Assembly: GCA_946887085.1 (NCBI GenBank)
Contig: CAMPKG010000096.1
Location: forward strand, 1-10,367
Length of the DNA stretch: 10,367 bases
Reading direction: 5' to 3'
From: an uncultured Sphingobacteriales bacterium
GTDB lineage: Bacteria > Bacteroidota > Bacteroidia > Chitinophagales > Chitinophagaceae
Made by a program: the position numbers and the translations under genes. The notes beneath the pieces were generated by a model. It had not been told where the DNA came from, did no database searches, and worked only from the letters and a program-made list of their open reading frames with translations. Positions within the stretch are counted from its first letter, which is position 1; every line of letters begins with the position of its first letter. Below are positions 1 through 7,182 of this stretch, in pieces.

Positions 1-1507
1 ATCCCGTAGCGGTCGAAGCTGTTTGCACGGGAAGTGTCCCCCAGACATAAGTATACGGCGATGTTCCGCCTGCTGGCGAAGCAGTAGCACTACCGTTTGT
101 CGCCCCGTTACAACTAGCATCCGTTTTCGACATGGTGGTGGTCAGCACCGCAGGCTGGCTAATAACCACAGACGCCGAAGTAATGCAATTTTGGGCATCA
201 GTGACTGTAACCGTATAAGTACCCGCCGGCAACCCGGTAGCGACGGCCGTTGTTTGAACCGGGCTGGTATTCCAGCTGTAGCTATGTGGCGATACACCAC
301 CGGTTGACAACACGGTGGCTACGCCATTAGTGCCGTTGAAGCAGCTTACATCGGTTTTATTACCAGTTGCGCTCAACTGGCCCGGTTGTCCTACCACCGC
401 AGTGGCTGTTGTGGAACATCCGTTGCCGTCAGTAATGGTGACCGTATAGGAACCGCTGGATAAACCCGTAGCTGTAATGCCCGTTTGAACGGGAGTGGTG
501 TTCCAGCTATAGCTGTATGGATTAGTACCGCCGGCCGGCACTGCAGTCGCAGTTCCGTTATTACCGTTGTTACATGAAGCATCAGTTTTTGTTGCGGTCG
601 CTGTAAGCTGCGTTGGCTGCGTGATAAGGGCGTTGGCGCTGGCTGTACAGTTATTCGAATCTGTAACAGTGACTGTGTATGTGCCTGCCGGCAAACCGCT
701 GGCCGTAATTGTAGTTTGAATAGGCAAACTATTCCAGCTGTATATATATGGCGTGCTACCGCCGGCAGGTACTGCAGTTGCTGTTCCCGTATTTGTATTG
801 TAACAAGTAACGTTCGATTTGGTAGTGGCTACAGCAAGTTGCGTCGGCTGGGTTATAATCGCCGTATCCTTCGCCGTACAACCGTTTGAATCGGTTAGCG
901 TAATAATGTATGTACCAGCGGTTAGCCCCGTTGCTATAGCAGTAGTTTTTACCGGCGTGGTATTCCAGCTGAAAGAATGGGGCAAAACGCCGCCGCCAGC
1001 AGTGGCTGTCGCGGTGCCGTTATTCCCATTATAACAACTCACATTAGTCCGGTTTGCAGACACCGTGAGTTGTGTGGGCTGTGTGATGACGACAATAGCA
1101 GTGTCTATACAGTTCTTAAAGTCTGTAATGGTAACGGTGTAAGTTCCCGCAGAAAGCCCGGTAACGGCGGCCGTGGTCTTAACCGGCGAGGTGTTCCAGC
1201 TATAAGTATATGGCGCCGTTCCACCCGTCACAGACACATTAGCCGTACCATTAGTACCATTATAACAACTGACATTGGTTTTTGTTGCGTTGGCATTCAA
1301 CAATGGTGGCTGTTTGATAGTATCCGTTTTTGTTCTGATGCAACCTATACTATCTGTTACTGTAACTGTATAAATGCCTGCAGCTAAATTCGATGCTGCT
1401 GCTGTGGTTTGAACTGGTGAGCTATTCCAGCTATAACTATACGGAGTTTTACCACCTGTAACGGATGCAGTCATGCTTCCTGTGGCGATGCCATAGCACG
1501 CAATGTC
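1..1507 (-). repeat. Seven tandem 231-bp (77-residue) SprB-like coding repeats
   Basis: On the + strand the 8-mer TTCCAGCT, the complement of the Ser-Trp-Asn codons, starts at 270, 501, 732, 963, 1194 and 1425. Every interval is exactly 231 bases. A seventh, diverged copy (CCCCAGAC, Val-Trp-Gly) starts at 39, again 231 away. Taking the Asn/Asp before the Cys motif as the boundary, units lie at 1507-1277, 1276-1046, 1045-815, 814-584, 583-353, 352-122 and 121-1 (partial). The copies are alike in protein but differ at many synonymous positions, so this is an aged, protein-level array. It probably continues beyond the left edge. Each unit begins with a Cys motif (SCYN or SCNN) and has a second Cys near its end (NGCT, NNCT, NCI), which could form a disulphide within each repeat. 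Confidence 0.95.
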
Positions 1508-2668
1508 TTGTTTGGTAAGACTCACCACGGGATCGCTTACATACACGTTGACCGTGTCTCTCCGGAAACAACCGCGTGGGTTGGTCACCAGGAGATGATA
1601 GGTTGTATTCGTCGTAGGTGTTGCAATCGGGTTGGCACAGTTGGTACAACTGAGGCCTGTAGCAGGTGTCCAGCTATAGGTAAGTGGCAAAGTATCTGAT
1701 GTTGCATTCGAAGCAAGAGGCAGGCTTACCCCACGGCAAATGGTTGTATCCTTTGTCGCATTTAGCGCCACGTTGGAAACGGTAACAGTGGTGAACAAAG
1801 TATCAGGACACCCAAAACCTGTATATGGCGTAAGAATCACTCCATACTTTGTGGTCGTTGACGGTGTAGGTATTGTTATGGACTGCCCCGTACCCTTCGA
1901 GGTGGTGAGGGTAGAATCATACCATTGATAGGTGGCAAACCCCGGCGGTGCACTCAAACTTGTTGTTGGCGATGAGGAGCAGGCAACAGAATTTATTTTG
2001 AACAGGCCGCACTCAAGGTCTACATAACCATAGCCGAAATGCGCACCGAGATCGCAGTCGCCGCTGGCAAAATCCAGTGCTACGGTTTTTCCCCCGTAAT
2101 TCGACAAATTGATACTTGCAGTTGTCCATGATTTATACCAAACGTTTGTGCTGCCATACCGCTGAAACCCTGGAAGATTGGAAGATGCAACGAAGGAGAA
2201 CTGGCTGCACGGTATGATCGCGTTTGTCGCCGAATCGTAGGCCTTTACTTCAAAGCGTGGCTGATCCGCAGCGTTATGTCCCGGATCCTGGAACACGACT
2301 GCATAGCGAAAGATAATGCTGTAGTTATTAAGGCCGGCGGGAATCTTCGCATAATATCTTGCACGCTCTGCCTGCCTTCCCATTGAATCATTACCCAAAC
2401 GTAAAGAGTATTGCCCGTTTGGCGCAACGATCGGGAAATTTCCATAAGGATCGGTAGCAGTACCACTTGTAAGCGTATGGCGATTAGTAAGCGGAGCTGT
2501 TTGTGTATTTGCAGTTATTGCGCAGCACGTGCCGGTATAAAACAACCAATGGCCAAGATTACCATGTTCAAAGTCCACATTCGGCGGACATGGAATGGTC
2601 TGGCTCCTTGATGAATTGGCAATAAGCAGGCAATAAAATAGAAACAGAGTATATTTTAGTCCCCTCAT
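1..2668 (-). CDS. Giant secreted/surface protein with SprB-type repeats (3' end outside window)
   Basis: The frame is open from ATG at 2668-2666 to the window edge: 889 codons with no stop, so the C-terminus is missing. Residues 1-23 look like a signal peptide (basic start, hydrophobic YTLFLFYCLLIA, then SSRSQ). Residues about 24-220 form a beta-rich, jelly-roll-like domain (starts PCPPNVDFEHG, ends GYVDLECG) of the kind found at the N-terminus of Bacteroidota adhesins. Residues about 222-300 and 300-378 are Ig/PKD-like; the second carries the familiar YSWTPATGLSCTNC stretch. From about residue 388 there are seven 77-residue repeats with the SprB-repeat pattern (SCYNG, GG-PYSYSWN, GTYTVTVTD). 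SprB of Flavobacterium is a mobile cell-surface gliding adhesin exported by T9SS. Similar repeats also occur in non-gliding surface proteins, so a role in adhesion is inferred, and the T9SS C-terminal signal cannot be seen. No Shine-Dalgarno is evident; the leader is A/T-rich. Very sure of the gene and repeat family, unsure of function. Confidence 0.93.
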   Translation of the reverse strand, partial: MRGLKYTLFLFYCLLIANSSRSQTIPCPPNVDFEHGNLGHWLFYTGTCCAITANTQTAPLTNRHTLTSGTATDPYGNFPIVAPNGQYSLRLGNDSMGRQAERARYYAKIPAGLNNYSIIFRYAVVFQDPGHNAADQPRFEVKAYDSATNAIIPCSQFSFVASSNLPGFQRYGSTNVWYKSWTTASINLSNYGGKTVALDFASGDCDLGAHFGYGYVDLECGLFKINSVACSSSPTTSLSAPPGFATYQWYDSTLTTSKGTGQSITIPTPSTTTKYGVILTPYTGFGCPDTLFTTVTVSNVALNATKDTTICRGVSLPLASNATSDTLPLTYSWTPATGLSCTNCANPIATPTTNTTYHLLVTNPRGCFRRDTVNVYVSDPVVSLTKQDIACYGIATGSMTASVTGGKTPYSYSWNSSPVQTTAAASNLAAGIYTVTVTDSIGCIRTKTDTIKQPPLLNANATKTNVSCYNGTNGTANVSVTGGTAPYTYSWNTSPVKTTAAVTGLSAGTYTVTITDFKNCIDTAIVVITQPTQLTVSANRTNVSCYNGNNGTATATAGGGVLPHSFSWNTTPVKTTAIATGLTAGTYIITLTDSNGCTAKDTAIITQPTQLAVATTKSNVTCYNTNTGTATAVPAGGSTPYIYSWNSLPIQTTITASGLPAGTYTVTVTDSNNCTASANALITQPTQLTATATKTDASCNNGNNGTATAVPAGGTNPYSYSWNTTPVQTGITATGLSSGSYTVTITDGNGCSTTATAVVGQPGQLSATGNKTDVSCFNGTNGVATVLSTGGVSPHSYSWNTSPVQTTAVATGLPAGTYTVTVTDAQNCITSASVVISQPAVLTTTMSKTDASCNGATNGSATASPAGGTSPYTYVWGTLPVQTASTATG

Positions 2669-2961
2669 ACTCTTAAATTTTTTAACAAGAGATACCTGCT
2701 AAAAAATAAAAACCCCGTCAGCTCTTATTCTTCCAAAAGTTTATCTCTCCTCTGTAATATGATGATCCCTTATTACCCCTAAAATTATGAACTTATTTAT
2801 CAATCTCAAATAGTTATGCTTAAGCATTCAACAAAAAATCCATAACAAACATATCATATAGCTAAAGGCATAATTCTTATTAGATCAAAAATCAATACAG
2901 CGGTTCATTATCTTTGGAAGTACTAAATGGGATCTCAAATCATTTAAGCAGGATTTTTTAT
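2669..2961. promoter_or_regulatory. AT-rich divergent intergenic region
   Basis: These 293 bases separate the starts of the repeat protein (minus) and the TPR-barrel gene (plus), so they must hold both promoters. The stretch is clearly richer in A and T than the genes on either side. I see no tRNA-like fold, no convincing coding frame and no strong hairpin with a T-tract. One good plus-strand -7 box lies at 2909-2916. On the minus strand the only full TAnnTTTG match is TATGTTTG at 2853-2846, which would imply an approximately 170-base leader for the repeat-protein gene. That assignment is weak. Confidence 0.6.
2909..2916 (+). promoter_or_regulatory. Candidate Bacteroidota -7 promoter box TATCTTTG
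   Basis: TATCTTTG matches the Bacteroidota sigma-ABfr -7 consensus TAnnTTTG at all fixed positions. It lies 45 bases before the ATG at 2962, giving a leader of roughly 40 bases. I see no clear TTTG element at the -33 position, so the match rests on the -7 box alone. The identical octamer precedes the response-regulator gene. Confidence 0.45.
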
Positions 2962-4239
2962 ATGCGTTTTTTTAACGGGGTAAAAATAAGCACCGCAGTT
3001 CTCAGTATTATTCTATTTTCCAACCGACCGGCATTTTCACAGGATATAGAAGTAATAAAAGACCCCGACAGTCTCTATTCACTTGCGCGTACGGCCGCTT
3101 TCGGGGAAAAGAATTACGACAAAGCAATAATGTATGCCCAACGGGGATTACAACTTTCGCCCAACTATATCGACCTCGTTGTGTTCATGGGCAGCCTCTA
3201 TACCTGGAAAAAAGATACCGACAGCGCCAGGTATTTTTTTGAAAAAGCCATCTCCCGGAAACCGGAATACGTGAATACCTATTCCGCTTATTCCGATATG
3301 GAATTCTGGAGTGACAGAGACTCAGCTTCTTTGCTGGTACTTGACCGCGGATTAAAATATCACCCGTCGTCTGTTGCCTTGTTGAGCAGGAAGGCCCGCG
3401 TGCTCGAGGAACTGCGTGATTATAGGGCAGCGGCGTATTACGCTGACTCTGCATTGAGAATAGACAGGCGAGATGCTGATGCTCTCGGAGTAAGGCGTAG
3501 AATACAGGATTATATATCGGGAAATCGCATCGGGTTGAAATACGACTATGTATACTTTGACAAGCAGTTCAACGACCCCTGGCAACTTCTTGCGATCGAT
3601 TATACCAGGCAGACGTCGGTAGGTTCTGTAACAGGCCGAATCAATTACGCGAACCGTTTTGCCAACAACGGTTTACAATTTGAGGTCGACGCATATCCCC
3701 GCATCTCGAAAACCTTTTATGCCTATGTCAATGCAGGCTATGCACATAACCTTGATACCTCTGATGTATTTCCGAAATGGAGGACAGGGCTGTCTCTATT
3801 CGCCAACCTGCCTTCCGGCTTCGAAGCAGAAGCGGGAGTACGTTATCTATACTTTTCAAGCGGGACCGATTTTTACACTGCTTATCTTGGTAAGTATATC
3901 GGAAACTTTCTTTTGGGCGCAAGGACATTTTTGACACCTGCTGCAAACAAATCATCACATTCCTATAACGTCACTGCACGTTATTATTTCGGAGCCATAG
4001 ATGATTATATAAACCTGCTGCTCGGATACGGTATATCTCCTGATGACCGCGCCGTTGCCCCTCAGCTAACTGTTGCGAATTTGAAAACGTATAAAGCTGA
4101 AGCGATCTTCCGAAAATCGGTCAAGCGACTTAATATTTTTACAGCGAATGCCTCCATTGCAAACCAGGAATTTATCCAGGGGACACTCAAAACAGGCAAC
4201 CAGTTCCAGTTCGGTCTCGGTTATATCCGTCGGTTCTAG
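2962..4239 (+). CDS. YaiO-family outer-membrane beta-barrel protein with N-terminal TPRs
   Basis: A 425-residue envelope protein. Residues 1-27 are a signal peptide (basic start, hydrophobic TAVLSIILFS, ending PAFSQ). Residues about 35-185 are helical TPR-like repeats, for example around 51-67 (NYDKAIMYAQRGLQLSP) and 86-101. Residues about 186-425 alternate polar and hydrophobic positions with many aromatic residues, as in a beta-barrel, and end in Phe (GLGYIRRF) as many outer-membrane proteins do. Together this fits the YaiO-type OMP domain. TPR followed by a barrel is also the plan of PgaA, the PNAG exporter, so a role in passing a polysaccharide across the outer membrane is plausible but inferred. 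The start at ATG 2962 was chosen because it begins the signal peptide, has AGGA at 2950-2953 eight bases upstream, and lies downstream of the TATCTTTG box. The gene converges on the glycosyltransferase with a single base between stops. Confidence 0.85.
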   Translation: MRFFNGVKISTAVLSIILFSNRPAFSQDIEVIKDPDSLYSLARTAAFGEKNYDKAIMYAQRGLQLSPNYIDLVVFMGSLYTWKKDTDSARYFFEKAISRKPEYVNTYSAYSDMEFWSDRDSASLLVLDRGLKYHPSSVALLSRKARVLEELRDYRAAAYYADSALRIDRRDADALGVRRRIQDYISGNRIGLKYDYVYFDKQFNDPWQLLAIDYTRQTSVGSVTGRINYANRFANNGLQFEVDAYPRISKTFYAYVNAGYAHNLDTSDVFPKWRTGLSLFANLPSGFEAEAGVRYLYFSSGTDFYTAYLGKYIGNFLLGARTFLTPAANKSSHSYNVTARYYFGAIDDYINLLLGYGISPDDRAVAPQLTVANLKTYKAEAIFRKSVKRLNIFTANASIANQEFIQGTLKTGNQFQFGLGYIRRF

Positions 4240-4240
4240 T

Positions 4241-5674
4241 TTATTTCTTTGCTGCCGCAGTCGGTGTGCCAAATCCGGTGCGTGTCATTTCGCCCCAGCT
4301 TTTCTTTTTCCTAATAAGGTCAACATATCCTTTAATAGCTGCCCATACGCCGAAGGGATGGAAATAAAAAGGTTCAGTGAGCGCGGTTAGCAACAGCTTC
4401 ATCATATCGGTACGGCGACGGTATTGGTTATAGGTTACTACCTCTATCAGTGCGGAAAATGCTGAATACATGTAACCAAAGCTGATGATAAACACCATGA
4501 AGGCCACGAACAGCTGCCAGTCAATGATCTGCAGGTACACCATGATCAAAAAGGCAAACATCCCAAAAAACTCGATCAGGGGAGCCACCATCTCGAAGAA
4601 GAACCAGTAAGGATAGCTCAGCATTCCCAGCAGCCCGTACTTTGGGTTGAAGAACATTTTCTTGTGGAGCTTCAGGGTCTCGATCGTACCGCGCATCCAG
4701 CGGTTGCGCTGACGGCCAAGTATCTTTTTCGACTCGGGAGCTTCGGTCCAGCAGAGCGGGTCCGGAATATAGGCGACCCGGTAAGGTATCTTCGCCTCCT
4801 CCATATAACGGCGCATGCGCACCACCAGCTCCATATCCTCTCCTACCGTGTTGTGATCATACCCACCACATTTCACCGCGATATCTTTTGCAAATGCACC
4901 AAACGCGCCTGAGATCAGCAGCAGTCCGTTCATACGCGCCCATGCCATACGCCCCAGCAGGAATGCGCGTATATACTCCAGCGACTGCATGCGAGCATAA
5001 TAATTCTTCGGCAAGTTCACTTTCAGCAGGCGACCATCCTGTATCACACAAGAGTTGGCAACGCGCACCACTCCACCAGTGGCTATCACTTTTTCCTTAG
5101 TCTCCTCGAGGAACGGCTTGATCATTTTCATCACCGAATCCTGCTCAAGGATACAATCCACGTCGATGCACACGATGATATCATGACTGGAAATGTTGAT
5201 GCCTACGTTCAGCGCATCGGCTTTGCCGCCGTTCACCTTATCTACAACCACAAGTTTTTTGTAAACGGGGTTTTTACTTTTATAAACACCGCGAACCTCT
5301 TTTGTTTTTATCTGGTACCGAACAAAAAAATCGATCTTCTCCAGCTGGTATGCATCAATCAGCTTCTGAATACTGTCATCTTTACTGCCGTCGTTAATGA
5401 TGACTACCTCAAGGTGATTATAGTATATGGACAAGAGCGAGCGGACGTTCTCAATAATGGTTGCGCCCTCGTTATATGCCGGCGCAAGAATGCTGACCGA
5501 TGGGTCGTGTGGTGAAGACACCAGCAGCCGATAGTCTGTAAACTCATTGCTGCGTATATATTTTTTTGTCTCGCCAATGGAGTATAACCCAATGAATATA
5601 TAGGACAACAGCAATGCCGCTGAGTAAAAGAAGATGACATAGGTAAGCAGGTCTGTTGCTATTTGGTAGATCAT
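4241..5674 (-). CDS. Membrane family-2 glycosyltransferase, likely polysaccharide synthase
   Basis: A 477-residue inner-membrane enzyme expected to polymerise a sugar from a nucleotide-sugar donor on the cytoplasmic face. A transmembrane segment lies at about 10-33. The GT-A domain follows with PAYNEG (65-70), NDGSKDD (94-100, Asp95), NGGKADALN (148-156), the metal-binding DVD (Asp171, Asp173), the GED catalytic-base region (278-280) and QRNRW (322-326), the QxxRW motif of processive synthases such as PgaC, cellulose synthase and hyaluronan synthase. C-terminal membrane segments lie at about 347-412, with another hydrophobic stretch around 428-450. No PilZ domain is visible. The start ATG (5674-5672) overlaps the HEAT gene's TGA in ATGA, implying translational coupling. 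The donor sugar and the product cannot be read from the sequence. The motifs make the enzyme class secure; polymer synthesis is a strong inference. Confidence 0.92.
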   Translation of the reverse strand: MIYQIATDLLTYVIFFYSAALLLSYIFIGLYSIGETKKYIRSNEFTDYRLLVSSPHDPSVSILAPAYNEGATIIENVRSLLSIYYNHLEVVIINDGSKDDSIQKLIDAYQLEKIDFFVRYQIKTKEVRGVYKSKNPVYKKLVVVDKVNGGKADALNVGINISSHDIIVCIDVDCILEQDSVMKMIKPFLEETKEKVIATGGVVRVANSCVIQDGRLLKVNLPKNYYARMQSLEYIRAFLLGRMAWARMNGLLLISGAFGAFAKDIAVKCGGYDHNTVGEDMELVVRMRRYMEEAKIPYRVAYIPDPLCWTEAPESKKILGRQRNRWMRGTIETLKLHKKMFFNPKYGLLGMLSYPYWFFFEMVAPLIEFFGMFAFLIMVYLQIIDWQLFVAFMVFIISFGYMYSAFSALIEVVTYNQYRRRTDMMKLLLTALTEPFYFHPFGVWAAIKGYVDLIRKKKSWGEMTRTGFGTPTAAAKK

Positions 5675-6765
5675 CGTTTCAACTCCTGTTTAACATGGTT
5701 ATAAATATGCAGGTAGGGTTCGGGCTGCGTTTCAGCTTTCGCCAGGAGAATATCATATCCTCCCGTGCAGTTTCGTGCAATAGCCCGTGCAGCTTCCAGT
5801 TTCAGCAGGTCGTCACTATTATCGAGCTGCTGCATCAAAAATTCTGTTTCATTATCATCAGCTATACGGAACAATTGCTGCAATATGACGCGCTTGTTAG
5901 CAAATGTCTCCGAAGGGAAATGGTCAACAAGTATCTTCGAGGTAGATTCGTTGGCCAGCCTCGCGAAAGTCACTACGGCTTGCCGGCGTACGGCCTCATC
6001 TTCATGATCGAGACAATGCATGATATCGTCGTGTGCATGCAGCTGGTAAAATATCTCCGCCAGCCTCAGTGCAAACATCACCACGTATTTATTTTCAGAC
6101 CTCATCCAAACCGGGATCGAAACAATATCTTCGGGGTCTATTGCCTTCAACTGTTCCACGATCTTCAGTTGTTGCCAGTCTGTAAGCGGGTATGTTAATG
6201 TATCCAGGAACGTCAGCCCTGCAAACCCCTGGAAACTGATGACCGCCGTTTGCGCCTCTGTACGGATGATATCGTTGTTGCTGTTGGTATACCTGGATAT
6301 CTCTTCCTGCATATCGCGCTGGTCCATCATATACAATTCGTATATGCCTTTTCCGCGCCGGTACCAGGCTTTGTTGCCGAATTTTTCGAGTGTATCCTTG
6401 CGTAGCTCCAGTTTCTCGTAAAGGCGCGAGATATTGCCTGCAGCCTGGCCGGTAAGGTTTTTCCTAACAGAGATCAGCCGGTCGATCACAAACTGCCGGG
6501 TATCACGCTTTTCCAGTTCTTTGAGCAGGAAGGGTGAGATAGTTACTTCTGCGGCAATGTCTTCTTCCAGCAAAGCCTCGCTTATCCATTCATCTACCTC
6601 CTGTACTATCCTTTGTTTGGTAAAATGCCCTTTCTTTTTCTGGTACAGATATAGATAAATAAGCGCTACGATAATAACAGTGAGCGCACCGAACACGGCA
6701 GACACCATGTATAGTCGCTCTGCAGTAATAAAATCGAGGAATGAATCTCTTGTTGTAGTAAACAC
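5671..6765 (-). CDS. Membrane-anchored HEAT-repeat protein
   Basis: A 364-residue protein with one transmembrane helix at about 20-41, followed at once by YQKKK, which suggests the C-terminal bulk is cytoplasmic. Residues about 46-130 are helical and charged. From about 160 to 345 there are HEAT-like helical pairs, clearest at about 246-271 (HEDEAVRRQAVVTFARLA) and 307-332 (NSDDLLKLEAARAIA). HEAT arrays are protein-binding scaffolds and no catalytic motif is seen. The gene sits between a receiver protein (16-base gap) and a polysaccharide synthase (ATGA overlap), so a natural guess is an adaptor linking the receiver to the synthase at the inner membrane. That guess is inference. The start is uncertain: GTG at 6765 lengthens the N-terminus, while ATG at 6708 begins just before the membrane helix. 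Neither has a clear Shine-Dalgarno. Confidence 0.85.
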   Translation of the reverse strand: MFTTTRDSFLDFITAERLYMVSAVFGALTVIIVALIYLYLYQKKKGHFTKQRIVQEVDEWISEALLEEDIAAEVTISPFLLKELEKRDTRQFVIDRLISVRKNLTGQAAGNISRLYEKLELRKDTLEKFGNKAWYRRGKGIYELYMMDQRDMQEEISRYTNSNNDIIRTEAQTAVISFQGFAGLTFLDTLTYPLTDWQQLKIVEQLKAIDPEDIVSIPVWMRSENKYVVMFALRLAEIFYQLHAHDDIMHCLDHEDEAVRRQAVVTFARLANESTSKILVDHFPSETFANKRVILQQLFRIADDNETEFLMQQLDNSDDLLKLEAARAIARNCTGGYDILLAKAETQPEPYLHIYNHVKQELKR

Positions 6766-6781
6766 AATAATACGGGCTGAT

Positions 6782-7144
6782 CTACTTTTTCAATTGCCGC
6801 TTGATCCGGATGGTGAGCTCTGTAAGGCTGAACGGTTTGGTGATATAGTCGTCGGCGCCCAATTCAAAAGCCTCCTCTACAATGCTTTCCTGGCCCATGG
6901 TCGAAAACACGATCACGGGTATTTTCTTTTCCGTCATTGATTTGACTTTGCTTACTATCTCAAGGCCGCTGGCATATGGCATCATCATGTCGGTCAGCAC
7001 AAGATCGGGCATGGTCGCTTCGAGTTTTTCCAATGCATCTTTCCCGTCATTGCAACAGATCACCTCAAATCCCTCTTTTTTTAGCTTCAGTTCCACTGTT
7101 TTTTGTATCAGTGAGTCGTCCTCAGCTACAAGTATTTTTATCAT
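6782..7144 (-). CDS. Single-domain response regulator (CheY-like receiver)
   Basis: The 120-residue protein is one complete receiver domain with no output domain. The acidic pocket is Glu8-Asp9-Asp10, the phosphorylation site Asp52 (LVLTDMMMP), the switch residue Ser81 (VIVFST), the aromatic switch Tyr100 and the conserved Lys103-Pro104 (YITKPF). All key residues are present, so it should be phosphorylated by a histidine kinase, which is not encoded in this window. With no DNA-binding region it must act through protein contact; the HEAT protein 16 bases downstream is the obvious partner to consider. It starts at ATG 7144, 38 bases after the cytochrome gene's stop, with a TATCTTTG promoter-like box in that gap. 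It may therefore be transcribed both from its own promoter and by read-through. Confidence 0.95.
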   Translation of the reverse strand: MIKILVAEDDSLIQKTVELKLKKEGFEVICCNDGKDALEKLEATMPDLVLTDMMMPYASGLEIVSKVKSMTEKKIPVIVFSTMGQESIVEEAFELGADDYITKPFSLTELTIRIKRQLKK

Positions 7145-7163
7145 ATTAAATTTATGATTCTCT

Positions 7164-7171
7164 CAAAGATA
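7164..7171 (-). promoter_or_regulatory. Candidate Bacteroidota -7 promoter box TATCTTTG
   Basis: On the minus strand the 38-base gap between the cytochrome stop and the response-regulator ATG contains TATCTTTG, matching TAnnTTTG, with 19 bases between its end and the ATG. No good -33 TTTG is seen at the right distance; that region falls in the end of the cytochrome gene. The same octamer precedes the TPR-barrel gene. Confidence 0.42.
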
Positions 7172-7182
7172 GCCACAGCCGC

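Noticed and set aside
977..1387. Plus-strand open frame of 136 codons inside the repeat region
   Set aside because: It is opposite the continuous minus-strand repeat gene, and its Cys/Arg-rich sequence has the look of an antisense shadow, with no recognisable domain.
1..1507. CRISPR-like or satellite array
   Set aside because: The period is 231 bases, the copies are continuous in frame and vary like protein repeats, and there are no short direct repeats with unique spacers.
2846..2853. TATGTTTG (minus) as promoter of the giant repeat protein
   Set aside because: It fits TAnnTTTG but is about 180 bases from the start codon in A/T-rich DNA, without a -33 element. It is too weak to list as a separate feature.
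2914..2961. TTG start at 2914 for the TPR-barrel gene
   Set aside because: It overlaps the TATCTTTG promoter-like box and adds 16 residues before a good signal peptide starting at ATG 2962, which has AGGA upstream.
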